Positions 1 to 5,134 of a DNA stretch of 7,960 bases are shown here, piece by piece (positions within the stretch are counted from its first letter, which is position 1; each line of letters begins with the position of its first letter). The translations under genes were made by a program, and so were the position numbers. The stretch is from an uncultured Clostridium sp. GTDB taxonomy: Bacteria > Bacillota_A > Clostridia > TANB77 > CAG-508. The stretch covers positions 1 to 7,960 of the forward strand of contig CAMLYR010000065.1 of the NCBI GenBank assembly GCA_946491915.1, in the 5' to 3' direction. The notes below the pieces were generated by a model. That model saw nothing but the letters and a program-made list of their open reading frames with translations. It did no database searches and was not told the DNA's origin.

Positions 1-140
1 ACTACTATGTTCATTTCCTATGTCAGTTAGTATAGCATACAATTTACAATAAAACTATACAAAAAACAAATTTTCGCAAAAAAGATTTTTATTAAGTTAC
101 TTGATTTTTTATTAAATAATCTGGTAATCTATATATAACT

Positions 141-162
141 TGATTGATATTTGTATCAATCA
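141..162. repeat. Perfect inverted repeat in the leader of the 279-aa gene
   Basis: A 9-base arm (TGATTGATA, 141-149) is repeated as its exact reverse complement (TATCAATCA, 154-162) around a 4-base loop, TTTG. No T-run follows it, so it is not an intrinsic terminator for the plus strand. It lies about 100 bases upstream of the first unknown gene, where an operator or a 5' UTR hairpin would fit. The role is inference. The rest of 1-261 is very AT-rich and holds no convincing gene or clear promoter; a weak TTTACA (212-217) with TACAAA (235-240) at 17 bases is the best promoter guess. Confidence 0.45.
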
Positions 163-261
163 TTATGAGAGCCAAAAAAGTTGTAGATATCTAGCATTCT
201 GAGAAATTTTGTTTACATATGTTAAATAAAATGGTACAAAGTACATACAAGAGAAAAATAT

Positions 262-1101
262 ATGTTAGATAAAAAAATGGAGGAATTTAATTTGAAATAT
301 GAGTATGGATCAGTTAGAACTGATAAAGTTGCTGAAAATATAAATGAATATATCGTTCCCGAATGTCAACAAGCATGTAAAAGCTTTTGGTCCAAAAATA
401 TTATGACCTTTATGTGCAATAATTACAATGAACCAGATGATACAAAATATGTATTGATAGGTAGTGATTTATCAGAAGAAAATAAAAAAATATTGGATAG
501 ATTATTAGAAGAAGATCCAGAACATTATTATTATAGTAAATATCGAAATGCCTATGGAATACGATTACAGGGAAATGATTTACAAATCGTGTCTCAGAAA
601 CTTGCAAATTTGACTGACCCCTTTAAAATGCAAGATATACATGAAGGAAAAATGACACGAGAGGAATTTTTAATGGATATTGTAGGATTGGTAAAATATC
701 AGGAAAATCCAGAATTTGACAAATATCACAAAGATAATCCTAGACCTAAAATGGAAGATTTTCAAAATCCAATGGATTATTGGGATGCTCTTGATAGATA
801 TGATGAATTGGAGCCTCCAATGAGGATTAGGCTATTAGATGATAAAGGGATGACAAAAAGCTTTGAAGAATATCTTAAAGAATATGGATATCAAGACTTA
901 TACGATTCAAAGAACGATATAATATTTGTAAGTGATTTTTACAAAAATGCTCACTTACGATATTTAAAATATAAAGCTGAAATAGAAAATAGACCTTGTG
1001 AAACTGGACTTAGTCCTGAAAGAATTGAAGAAGGCAAAGATTCAATTAACCCACGTGATTTAGAAACACCTGAAATTACGAATAGTCCAATTCAAGAATA
1101 A
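262..1101 (+). CDS. Hypothetical protein, 279 aa, acidic, unknown function
   Basis: I do not recognise a named family. The protein is soluble-looking, with no signal peptide or membrane segment. Near the N-terminus (about residues 33-54) it has a compact block with three cysteines and aromatic residues (PECQQACKSFW, then TFMCNNY). The middle is rich in acidic and Tyr/Lys residues, with a PRPKMEDFQNPMDYWDALDRY stretch around residues 160-180. The last 30 residues look disordered and acidic. The start is uncertain: ATG at 262 has only a weak AAGAGAA-type site, whereas in-frame TTG at 292 is preceded by a strong GGAGG (279-283) at 8 bases, which would remove the first 10 residues. In-frame ATG at 277 is another option. 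The 150-aa gene follows after 20 bases and is probably co-transcribed. It is real by length and by codon use matching its neighbours. Confidence 0.8.
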   Translation: MLDKKMEEFNLKYEYGSVRTDKVAENINEYIVPECQQACKSFWSKNIMTFMCNNYNEPDDTKYVLIGSDLSEENKKILDRLLEEDPEHYYYSKYRNAYGIRLQGNDLQIVSQKLANLTDPFKMQDIHEGKMTREEFLMDIVGLVKYQENPEFDKYHKDNPRPKMEDFQNPMDYWDALDRYDELEPPMRIRLLDDKGMTKSFEEYLKEYGYQDLYDSKNDIIFVSDFYKNAHLRYLKYKAEIENRPCETGLSPERIEEGKDSINPRDLETPEITNSPIQE

Positions 1102-1121
1102 ATAAAATAGGAGAATTATAT

Positions 1122-1574
1122 ATGATATCACCAAATACATATGAAGAAGTATATGAAATATTAGGTTTGATGGATAAAATGGCTGTTATGAAAATTCCGG
1201 AAGAAACATTAAAGTTTATAAAAGAAAAAAGAAATCCTGGATATAAAACCAAAATTGATAAAAATGATATTTTTAATGAACAAAATGTTAGTAAAGAAGC
1301 AATAGACTTACTATGCTATTTTGACTATCATTATTGGATAGATGAAAATAAAAAACGTGAAGTTGATAGAATACATAAATTGAAAATCCAAAAAATTGAA
1401 AATGAGAAAACTAAAAAATATAATCCTGATGACATATTTAAATGTAAACAAAATAATTCTAATGATATAATATTAAGAGGGCAAGAAGAAAAAATAGAAA
1501 TGATTGACTACAAAGAACAGAAATGGTATAAAAAATTATTTGCAAAAATTTTAAAGATATTTAGGAAAAAATGA
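1122..1574 (+). CDS. Hypothetical protein, 150 aa, with basic amphipathic C-terminal tail
   Basis: Function unknown. It starts at ATG 1122 with AGGAG (1109-1113) 8 bases upstream, and lies 20 bases after the previous stop, so the pair probably forms an operon. Three parts are visible. A helical N-terminal region (about 1-40) contains IPEETLKFIKEKRN. A middle segment (about 50-80) contains NEQNVSKEAIDLLCYFDYHYW. A highly charged helix (about 80-107) leads to NPDDIFK. The last 17 residues (134-150) are KWYKKLFAKILKIFRKK, a basic, aromatic amphipathic segment typical of peripheral membrane attachment. I recall similar short proteins in AT-rich gut Clostridia, without an assigned function. Base composition is extremely AT-rich (about 22% GC in a 60-base sample at 1261-1320), lower than the 59-aa gene downstream. 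Confidence 0.8.
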   Translation: MISPNTYEEVYEILGLMDKMAVMKIPEETLKFIKEKRNPGYKTKIDKNDIFNEQNVSKEAIDLLCYFDYHYWIDENKKREVDRIHKLKIQKIENEKTKKYNPDDIFKCKQNNSNDIILRGQEEKIEMIDYKEQKWYKKLFAKILKIFRKK

Positions 1575-1630
1575 GATAACTTTATTATTCAATATTTAAC
1601 TTACATAAGGAGTTAGAGTTAAACGAGAAA

Positions 1631-1745
1631 AAGGAGAAGAGACATGAAATGGGTAGAAGATAAGGCTAGAAAATAGGAAGAAGTAGATATGAATGATAGA
1701 ATGTTTAGACACGAGATGAAAACCGTAAACCAGAAAAAGAAATCA
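1631..1745 (+). pseudogene. Small ORF remnant interrupted by an in-frame amber codon
   Basis: A good ribosome binding site (AAAGGAG, about 1630-1636) lies 7 bases before ATG 1644. The reading frame gives MKWVEDKARK, then TAG at 1674-1676, then continues in the same frame as EEVDMNDRMFRHEMKTVNQ and a lysine-rich end before TAA (1743-1745). Both halves are strongly charged and look like one about 33-residue peptide with a single nonsense codon; TAG is one change from AAG, CAG or GAG. A terminator follows immediately. The simplest reading is a decayed small gene. A 10-residue peptide, or restart at the internal ATG (1689), is also possible. No protein family was recognised. Confidence 0.35.
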
Positions 1746-1758
1746 TAACAGAAGGATA

Positions 1759-1803
1759 AGGAGATTGCAATGCAGCTATAGCAGAACAATCTCCTGTCTT
1801 TTT
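1759..1803 (+). terminator. Intrinsic terminator
   Basis: A 9-base stem (AGGAGATTG 1759-1767 with CAATCTCCT 1787-1795) encloses a 19-base loop and is followed by GTCTTTTT (1796-1803). It ends transcription from the unknown-gene operon and the small ORF remnant. Its T-tract overlaps the -35 box of the next promoter. Confidence 0.75.
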
Positions 1804-1830
1804 GCAATTTTATGTGAAGTGTAGTATAAT
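1802..1830 (+). promoter_or_regulatory. Sigma-A-like promoter for the 59-aa gene
   Basis: TTGCAA (1802-1807) and a perfect TATAAT (1825-1830) are separated by 17 bases. The promoter directly abuts the upstream terminator. The 5' UTR (about 1837-1903) carries a 5-bp hairpin (AACCT/AGGTT, 1843-1856) and a GC-rich palindrome next to the ribosome binding site. Confidence 0.75.
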
Positions 1831-1878
1831 AAAAGATAGCATAACCTAAAGAGGTTTTGCGTAGCAACTGATAACAGC

Positions 1879-1895
1879 CCCAATTGGGAAAGGAG
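1879..1895 (+). promoter_or_regulatory. GC-rich palindrome abutting the Shine-Dalgarno sequence
   Basis: The perfect palindrome CCCAATTGGG (1879-1888) is followed at once by AAAGGAG (1889-1895), the ribosome binding site of the 59-aa gene. As RNA it could form a short CCC/GGG hairpin touching the ribosome binding site. The same arrangement occurs before the 151-aa gene at 5110-5128. That it modulates translation is inference. Confidence 0.45.
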
Positions 1896-1903
1896 TGACA
1901 GAA

Positions 1904-2083
1904 ATGCCTTATATTGACACAGAGGAATATGAAAAGGCAAAAGCGGAAAGGGTGCGAGAATGCAATGCCAGGAAAACCACAAGACCTGAATGCAGGTATG
2001 GTGAACAGGCTTGTATAACATGTAGACGTCGGAAAGAATGTAAACATGATGAAAGCAAATTTCTTGCATCTCTGGGGCGCTAA
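1904..2083 (+). CDS. Small cysteine-rich basic protein, 59 aa, unknown function
   Basis: Start chosen at ATG 1904 because AGGAG (1891-1895) lies 8 bases upstream; the in-frame GTG at 1895 overlaps that ribosome binding site and is unlikely to be used. The protein has an acidic helix (about residues 5-19, TEEYEKAKAERVRE) and then a basic segment with five cysteines at 20, 30, 37, 40 and 46 plus His48 (CITCRRRKEC). The CxxC and following Cys/His could bind zinc or form a redox site; this is inferred from spacing only. GC is about 43% by hand count, well above the flanking genes. With its own promoter and terminator, this suggests horizontal acquisition. No family was recognised; a small regulator or mobile-element accessory protein is possible. 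Confidence 0.7.
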   Translation: MPYIDTEEYEKAKAERVRECNARKTTRPECRYGEQACITCRRRKECKHDESKFLASLGR

Positions 2084-2086
2084 GTG

Positions 2087-2121
2087 AGGGGAGGGCATTT
2101 TTAGAAATGCCCTCTCTTTCT
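2087..2121 (+). terminator. Intrinsic terminator of the 59-aa gene
   Basis: A perfect 10-base stem (GAGGGCATTT 2091-2100 with AAATGCCCTC 2105-2114) around the tetraloop TTAG is followed by a pyrimidine run (TCTTTCTCT). G:U pairs can extend the stem outward to about 2087. It starts a few bases after the stop codon and closes the single-gene unit. Confidence 0.8.
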
Positions 2122-2134
2122 CTATTATATAGAC

Positions 2135-2163
2135 TTGTAACTTTAAACAAAATATTGTAAAAT
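2135..2163 (+). promoter_or_regulatory. Probable coaD promoter
   Basis: TTGTAA (2135-2140) and TAAAAT (2158-2163) are separated by 17 bases, between the previous terminator and coaD. The strong ribosome binding site AGGAGG (2196-2201) follows 7 bases before the start codon. Confidence 0.55.
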
Positions 2164-2208
2164 AATAAAGATAGGACTTGAAAACTTGTAAAAGTAGGAG
2201 GAAAAGAT

Positions 2209-2676
2209 ATGGAAATTGGATTTTATGCAGGAAGTTTTGACCCATTTACCAATGGACATTTACATGTTGTGGAGAAATCAGCCAAACTATTTGATAAAGT
2301 CATCATAGGAATTGGTGTGAATCCAGATAAAAAAAGAAGATACGATAAAGAAATTATGAAAAATGCAATAGAAAAAATCCTTGAAAATAGAAATCTTACC
2401 AATGTATCTGTGGTTTGTTATGATAACCTATCTGTTGATGCAGCATTAGAACATCATGCAACACTTTTAGTAAGAGGGGTTAGAAATGGTATGGATTATC
2501 AATATGAAGAAACCCTGGCATCTATTAACGAAGAAATTTCAGGATTAGATACAATGTATATTAGAGCAGGAAGTTTAGGAAATATTAGTTCAAGTATGGT
2601 AATGGAATTGTTACAATACGGAAAAGATGTTTCAAAATATTTACCAGAAGAGATTATGGAGATTATTAAAGAGTAG
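2209..2676 (+). CDS. coaD: Pantetheine-phosphate adenylyltransferase (PPAT)
   Basis: Predicted to catalyse 4'-phosphopantetheine + ATP to dephospho-CoA + PPi, the fourth step of CoA synthesis, in the cytosol. The 155-aa length is typical. The nucleotidyltransferase signature GSFDPFTNGH is at residues 8-17, with the HxGH-like TNGH. Also present are NPDKK with the binding lysine near 41, RGVRNGMDYQYE at 89-100 (Arg89/Arg92 equivalent to E. coli Arg88/Arg91), and ISSSMVMELL at 126-135. It is a divergent member: the usual EER after the NPxKK loop reads EIM (48-50), the usual basic residue of SSSxV(K/R)E is Met132, and the segment before SSS is remodelled. The ATG has AGGAGG at ideal spacing. A DUF2007-like gene follows 27 bases later in the same unit, and coaE converges from downstream. 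Confidence 0.9.
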   Translation: MEIGFYAGSFDPFTNGHLHVVEKSAKLFDKVIIGIGVNPDKKRRYDKEIMKNAIEKILENRNLTNVSVVCYDNLSVDAALEHHATLLVRGVRNGMDYQYEETLASINEEISGLDTMYIRAGSLGNISSSMVMELLQYGKDVSKYLPEEIMEIIKE

Positions 2677-2703
2677 ATTAATTGATTTAAGGTGGATGAA
2701 AAA

Positions 2704-3117
2704 ATGGAAAAACAAGATGAAAAAGAAGTAGAATTGTTTTCAAGCATAATAGAAGATGAAGTAAAGCAAGTGTGTTCTTTATTAAAAGATAATCAAATTC
2801 CCTTTGTTAGAAGAGATTATGGAAGTGGTTCATATATGAATTTGTACTATGGACAATCATTTCAGGGAAAGAAAATTTTTGTAAATGAAACAGATTATGA
2901 TAAAGCATTAGAAATTATATCAAGTGTATATAATTGCGAAACACTTGAAGATAGTCATGATGAAATGAAAAAAGAAGAGAATAATGAAGAAATAAAAGAA
3001 GAGAATGATGACGAGAAGTATTATAAAATTAAGGATTTATTTAGAGCTTATATATTAGGAATGATTTTTATACCACTTATTGTCGCTTTAATAGTATGTA
3101 TTATGCAGATTTTTTAA
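2704..3117 (+). CDS. DUF2007-like protein with C-terminal membrane anchor
   Basis: Start set at ATG 2704 (137 aa). The in-frame GTG at 2692 overlaps the likely ribosome binding site AAGGTGG (2689-2695), which sits 8 bases before the ATG. Residues about 9-75 resemble the DUF2007 'putative prokaryotic signal transducing protein' pattern: a short strand (VELFSSI), a helix over EDEVKQVCSLLKDNQIPFV, then GKKIFVNETDYDKALEII. A highly acidic linker (about 80-105) leads to one hydrophobic segment at about 115-136 (ILGMIFIPLIVALIVCIM), predicted as a tail anchor with the globular part in the cytosol. Biochemical function is unknown even for the family. It is probably co-transcribed with coaD (27-base gap) and ends before the terminator at 3149. 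Confidence 0.75.
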   Translation: MEKQDEKEVELFSSIIEDEVKQVCSLLKDNQIPFVRRDYGSGSYMNLYYGQSFQGKKIFVNETDYDKALEIISSVYNCETLEDSHDEMKKEENNEEIKEENDDEKYYKIKDLFRAYILGMIFIPLIVALIVCIMQIF

Positions 3118-3141
3118 AAACATATTTTATATTTTGAAAGT

Positions 3142-3184
3142 AAAAAACAGATATAAGATTTTTCCGTCTTATATCTATTTTTTT
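3142..3184. terminator. Bidirectional terminator between converging coaD and coaE units
   Basis: A perfect 10-base stem (AGATATAAGA 3149-3158 with TCTTATATCT 3167-3176) encloses an 8-base loop. A run of six A lies on the left (3142-3147) and seven T on the right (3178-3184), so the same hairpin gives a U-tract in either direction. It sits between the plus-strand stop at 3117 and the minus-strand stop at 3194. Confidence 0.85.
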
Positions 3185-3193
3185 ACAATTTAT

Positions 3194-3778
3194 TTAGTTG
3201 TTTTTATTCGTTATATTTTTATATATTGTTTCAACAAAAGCATCCATACTTTCCTTTGTATAGTCATTATTAAAAGTAAAGTCAAAAGACAATTTAGAAT
3301 AATCTAAAGTAGCAGATTCTCTTTTTTCAAGATATTCTTCAGAAATATGGTCTCTTTCCAATATTCTTTTTTTTCTCATTGTATCATCAGAAGTAACTAA
3401 TATTTTGAAATCACACATATCCCAGAATTTCACCTTAGGAAGCAAAGCCCAATCAAAAACAAAATATTGTTGCTTTTGCAACAAAATCCTATCTAATTCT
3501 TGTTCCATATATTCCCATGTGATATCTGTTAAAATTTGCATCTTATCTGTATCACTAAACACAATATTACCTAATTTTTTGCTATCAACATTTCCATTAT
3601 TATCTAGTAATCCATTGCCAAATATATTACAAAGCTTTTCTGTAATAATAGGGTCTGAAGTTGCTTGATGTCCAATTTTATCAATGTCAACATATTGACC
3701 ATCTAATTTTTGAGCAAGTGTTGTTGCAATGGTAGATTTTCCTGTTCCTGTTTTACCTGTAATTCCAATCAATTTCAT
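3194..3778 (-). CDS. coaE: Dephospho-CoA kinase
   Basis: Predicted to phosphorylate the 3'-OH of dephospho-CoA with ATP to give CoA, the final step of the pathway. The 194 aa is close to the usual 200. The Walker A motif GKTGTGKST is at residues 8-16, after MKLIGIT. D31-x-D33-KIGH37 matches the family's substrate-binding DxDxxxH segment. FDWALLPKVKFWDMCDFKILV (about 107-127) corresponds to the conserved 'PLLFE...D.vivV' region but is divergent. The LID-like stretch MRKKRILERD...LEKRESATLDYSKL follows, then FTFNND for the usual 'vIdNng'. The start ATG (3776-3778 on the complement) has AAGGAGG 8 bases upstream and a strong promoter. It converges on coaD, the preceding step, and diverges from purM. 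Another P-loop nucleoside or nucleotide kinase is less likely. Confidence 0.87.
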   Translation of the reverse strand: MKLIGITGKTGTGKSTIATTLAQKLDGQYVDIDKIGHQATSDPIITEKLCNIFGNGLLDNNGNVDSKKLGNIVFSDTDKMQILTDITWEYMEQELDRILLQKQQYFVFDWALLPKVKFWDMCDFKILVTSDDTMRKKRILERDHISEEYLEKRESATLDYSKLSFDFTFNNDYTKESMDAFVETIYKNITNKNN

Positions 3779-3806
3779 ATTGAAATCCTCCTTAATATTC
3801 GAAAAA

Positions 3807-3835
3807 ATTATACCATTTCAGATAGAATAATGCAA
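3807..3835 (-). promoter_or_regulatory. coaE promoter
   Basis: On the minus strand TTGCAT (3835-3830) and a perfect TATAAT (3812-3807) are separated by 17 bases. The ribosome binding site AAGGAGG (complement of 3787-3793) follows. The -35 box ends one base from the first palindromic repeat. Confidence 0.75.
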
Positions 3836-3836
3836 A

Positions 3837-3903
3837 TGTCGCATCAACAAACGAACCCAATGCGACAAAAAATGTCGCACCAACAAACGAACCTAATGCG
3901 ACA
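3837..3903. repeat. Tandem pair of 31-base palindromic repeats between divergent promoters
   Basis: Copy 1 (3837-3867) and copy 2 (3873-3903) are identical at 29 of 31 positions, 36 bases apart, separated by AAAAA. Each begins with TGTCGCA and ends with its exact reverse complement TGCGACA, around a conserved loop containing CAACAAACGAACC. Copy 1 forms an 8-bp stem (3837-3844/3860-3867). Copy 2 forms an 11-bp stem including flanking A/T (3869-3879/3897-3907). The inner arms (3861-3867 and 3873-3879) can instead pair into a tight hairpin with a 5-base loop, so alternative folds exclude each other. The pair may be a dispersed REP-like or MITE-like element, or an operator shared by coaE and purM. 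The sequence alone does not decide. Confidence 0.8.
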
Positions 3904-3928
3904 TTTTATCAAATTTTCGCTAAAAACC

Positions 3929-3957
3929 TTGTAAAAAGTTAAAAAATATAGTATTAT
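3929..3957 (+). promoter_or_regulatory. purM promoter
   Basis: TTGTAA (3929-3934) and TATTAT (3952-3957) are separated by 17 bases. The predicted 5' UTR is only about 25 bases and has no room for a purine riboswitch. Ribosome binding site AAAGGAG (3974-3980) lies 7 bases before ATG 3988. Confidence 0.65.
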
Positions 3958-3987
3958 ATTAGGGTAGAATATGAAAGGAGAAAACCG

Positions 3988-5025
3988 ATGGAAAAAAGTT
4001 TTAGTGAAAGTTATAAAGAAGCGGGCGTAGATGTAACAGCAGGATATAAAGCAGTAGAGCTAATGAAGAAAAGTGTGCAAGAAACATATACAAAAGGAGT
4101 TATGTCAGACCTTGGAGGATTTGGGGGTCTTTTTAAGTTAAGTTTAAGTGAAATGAAGGAGCCTATTTTAGTATCAGGAACAGATGGTGTGGGAACGAAA
4201 CTAAAATTGGCTTTTTTGCTTGATAAACATGATACCATAGGACAAGATTGTGTAGCAATGTGTGTAAATGATATTGTTTGCTGTGGTGCAAAACCATTAT
4301 TTTTCTTAGACTATATATCATTATGGAAAAACATTCCTGAAATGGTAGCAAGCATTGTAAAAGGTGTAGCAGATGGATGTAAAAAAGCAGGATGTGCATT
4401 AGTTGGTGGAGAAACAGCAGAAATGCCAGGACTATATTCTGATAATGAATATGATTTAGCAGGATTTAGTGTTGGTGTTGTGGATAAAGCCAAAATAATT
4501 AATCCTGATAATATTCAAGAAGGAGATGTAGTGATTGGTCTAACATCTTCAGGAGTTCATTCAAATGGATTTTCTTTAGTTAGAAAAATATTTCATGTGA
4601 ATGAAGAAAATTTAAGAGAATATAGAGAAGAATTAGGAATGACATTAGGAGAAGCATTATTGACACCAACCAAAATCTATGTAAAACCAGTTTTAAAATT
4701 AATAGATGAAGTAACTGTAAAAGGAATTTCTCATATAACAGGTGGTGGATTCTATGAGAATATGCCAAGAATGTTAAATGACAATGTTTCATTAGAAATT
4801 CAAAAAGATACATATCCAGTACCAGAAATCTTTAAATTAATACAAAAAGAAGGAAATATCCCAGAAAGAGATATGTATAATACCTTTAATATGGGAATTG
4901 GTATGGCAATCATTGTTCCAGAAAGTGATAAAGAAAAAGCATTAAAAGTATTAGAACAAGAAGGTGAAAAAGCGTATGTCATTGGAAAAGTGGTTAAAGG
5001 AAACAAGGAAATAAAAGTGCTATAA
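3988..5025 (+). CDS. purM: Phosphoribosylformylglycinamidine cyclo-ligase (AIR synthetase)
   Basis: Converts FGAM + ATP to 5-aminoimidazole ribonucleotide (AIR), the fifth step of de novo purine synthesis. It is a cytosolic homodimer of the PurM/PurL ATP-binding superfamily. The 345 aa is full length. Visible family blocks are [12 protein letters not shown] (9-20), LGGFGGLF (42-49), the GTDGVGTK loop (64-71), GQD (85-87), [17 protein letters not shown] (93-109) and GGETAEMPG (140-148). [24 protein letters not shown], the glycine-rich [14 protein letters not shown] and the C-terminal FNMGIGM follow. The start has a strong ribosome binding site and its own promoter. No terminator is seen between it and the next gene, so read-through toward purL, which makes its substrate, is possible. 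It lies divergent from coaE. Confidence 0.97.
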   Translation: MEKSFSESYKEAGVDVTAGYKAVELMKKSVQETYTKGVMSDLGGFGGLFKLSLSEMKEPILVSGTDGVGTKLKLAFLLDKHDTIGQDCVAMCVNDIVCCGAKPLFFLDYISLWKNIPEMVASIVKGVADGCKKAGCALVGGETAEMPGLYSDNEYDLAGFSVGVVDKAKIINPDNIQEGDVVIGLTSSGVHSNGFSLVRKIFHVNEENLREYREELGMTLGEALLTPTKIYVKPVLKLIDEVTVKGISHITGGGFYENMPRMLNDNVSLEIQKDTYPVPEIFKLIQKEGNIPERDMYNTFNMGIGMAIIVPESDKEKALKVLEQEGEKAYVIGKVVKGNKEIKVL

Positions 5026-5048
5026 AATAAAATGATTATAATAAAAAA

Positions 5049-5077
5049 TTGAATATGTTATGTAAATGTGATATAAT
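5049..5077 (+). promoter_or_regulatory. Promoter of the 151-aa gene
   Basis: TTGAAT (5049-5054) and a perfect TATAAT (5072-5077) with a 17-base spacer, plus a TG one base upstream of the -10 (extended -10). It lies right after purM and gives the next gene independent expression. Confidence 0.75.
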
Positions 5078-5109
5078 ATCTATCAAGAAACTTCGTAAAC
5101 TTATACATC

Positions 5110-5128
5110 GCCCTGTAGGGCAAGGAGG
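5110..5128 (+). promoter_or_regulatory. GC-rich hairpin abutting the Shine-Dalgarno sequence of the 151-aa gene
   Basis: GCCC-TGTA-GGGC (5110-5121) forms a perfect 4-bp GC stem with a tetraloop, directly followed by AAGGAGG (5122-5128). This matches the arrangement at 1879-1895 before the 59-aa gene. It is also preceded by a repeated AAACTT (about 5088-5101). A role in translation control is inferred, not shown. Confidence 0.45.
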
Positions 5129-5134
5129 AGACAG

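Noticed and set aside
1895..1903. GTG 1895 as start of the small cysteine-rich gene (and similarly GTG 2692 for the DUF2007-like gene)
   Set aside because: Both GTG codons overlap the Shine-Dalgarno sequences that are ideally spaced for the ATG codons at 1904 and 2704.
1619..2245. Long minus-strand open frame (208 aa) across the 59-aa gene region
   Set aside because: It runs antisense through two terminators, a promoter and a better-supported plus-strand gene. Its protein is Phe/Ser/Leu/Cys-rich, as expected from the complement of purine-rich coding DNA.
3837..3903. CRISPR array
   Set aside because: There are only two units with a 5-base A-run between them, so no spacer-sized unique sequence, and no cas genes are visible.
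3837..3903. Confident PurR box assignment
   Set aside because: The loop has CGAAC, but several PurBox positions mismatch and the two copies are directly repeated rather than inverted. It is kept only as a speculation in the findings.
3710..3934. 74-aa plus-strand frame over the coaE start and the palindromic repeats
   Set aside because: It is the antisense of the coaE N-terminus joined to translation of the repeats (MSHQQTN twice). It has no ribosome binding site and only reflects the tandem repeat.
3958..3987. Purine riboswitch upstream of purM
   Set aside because: The predicted leader is about 25 bases, far too short for a riboswitch aptamer.
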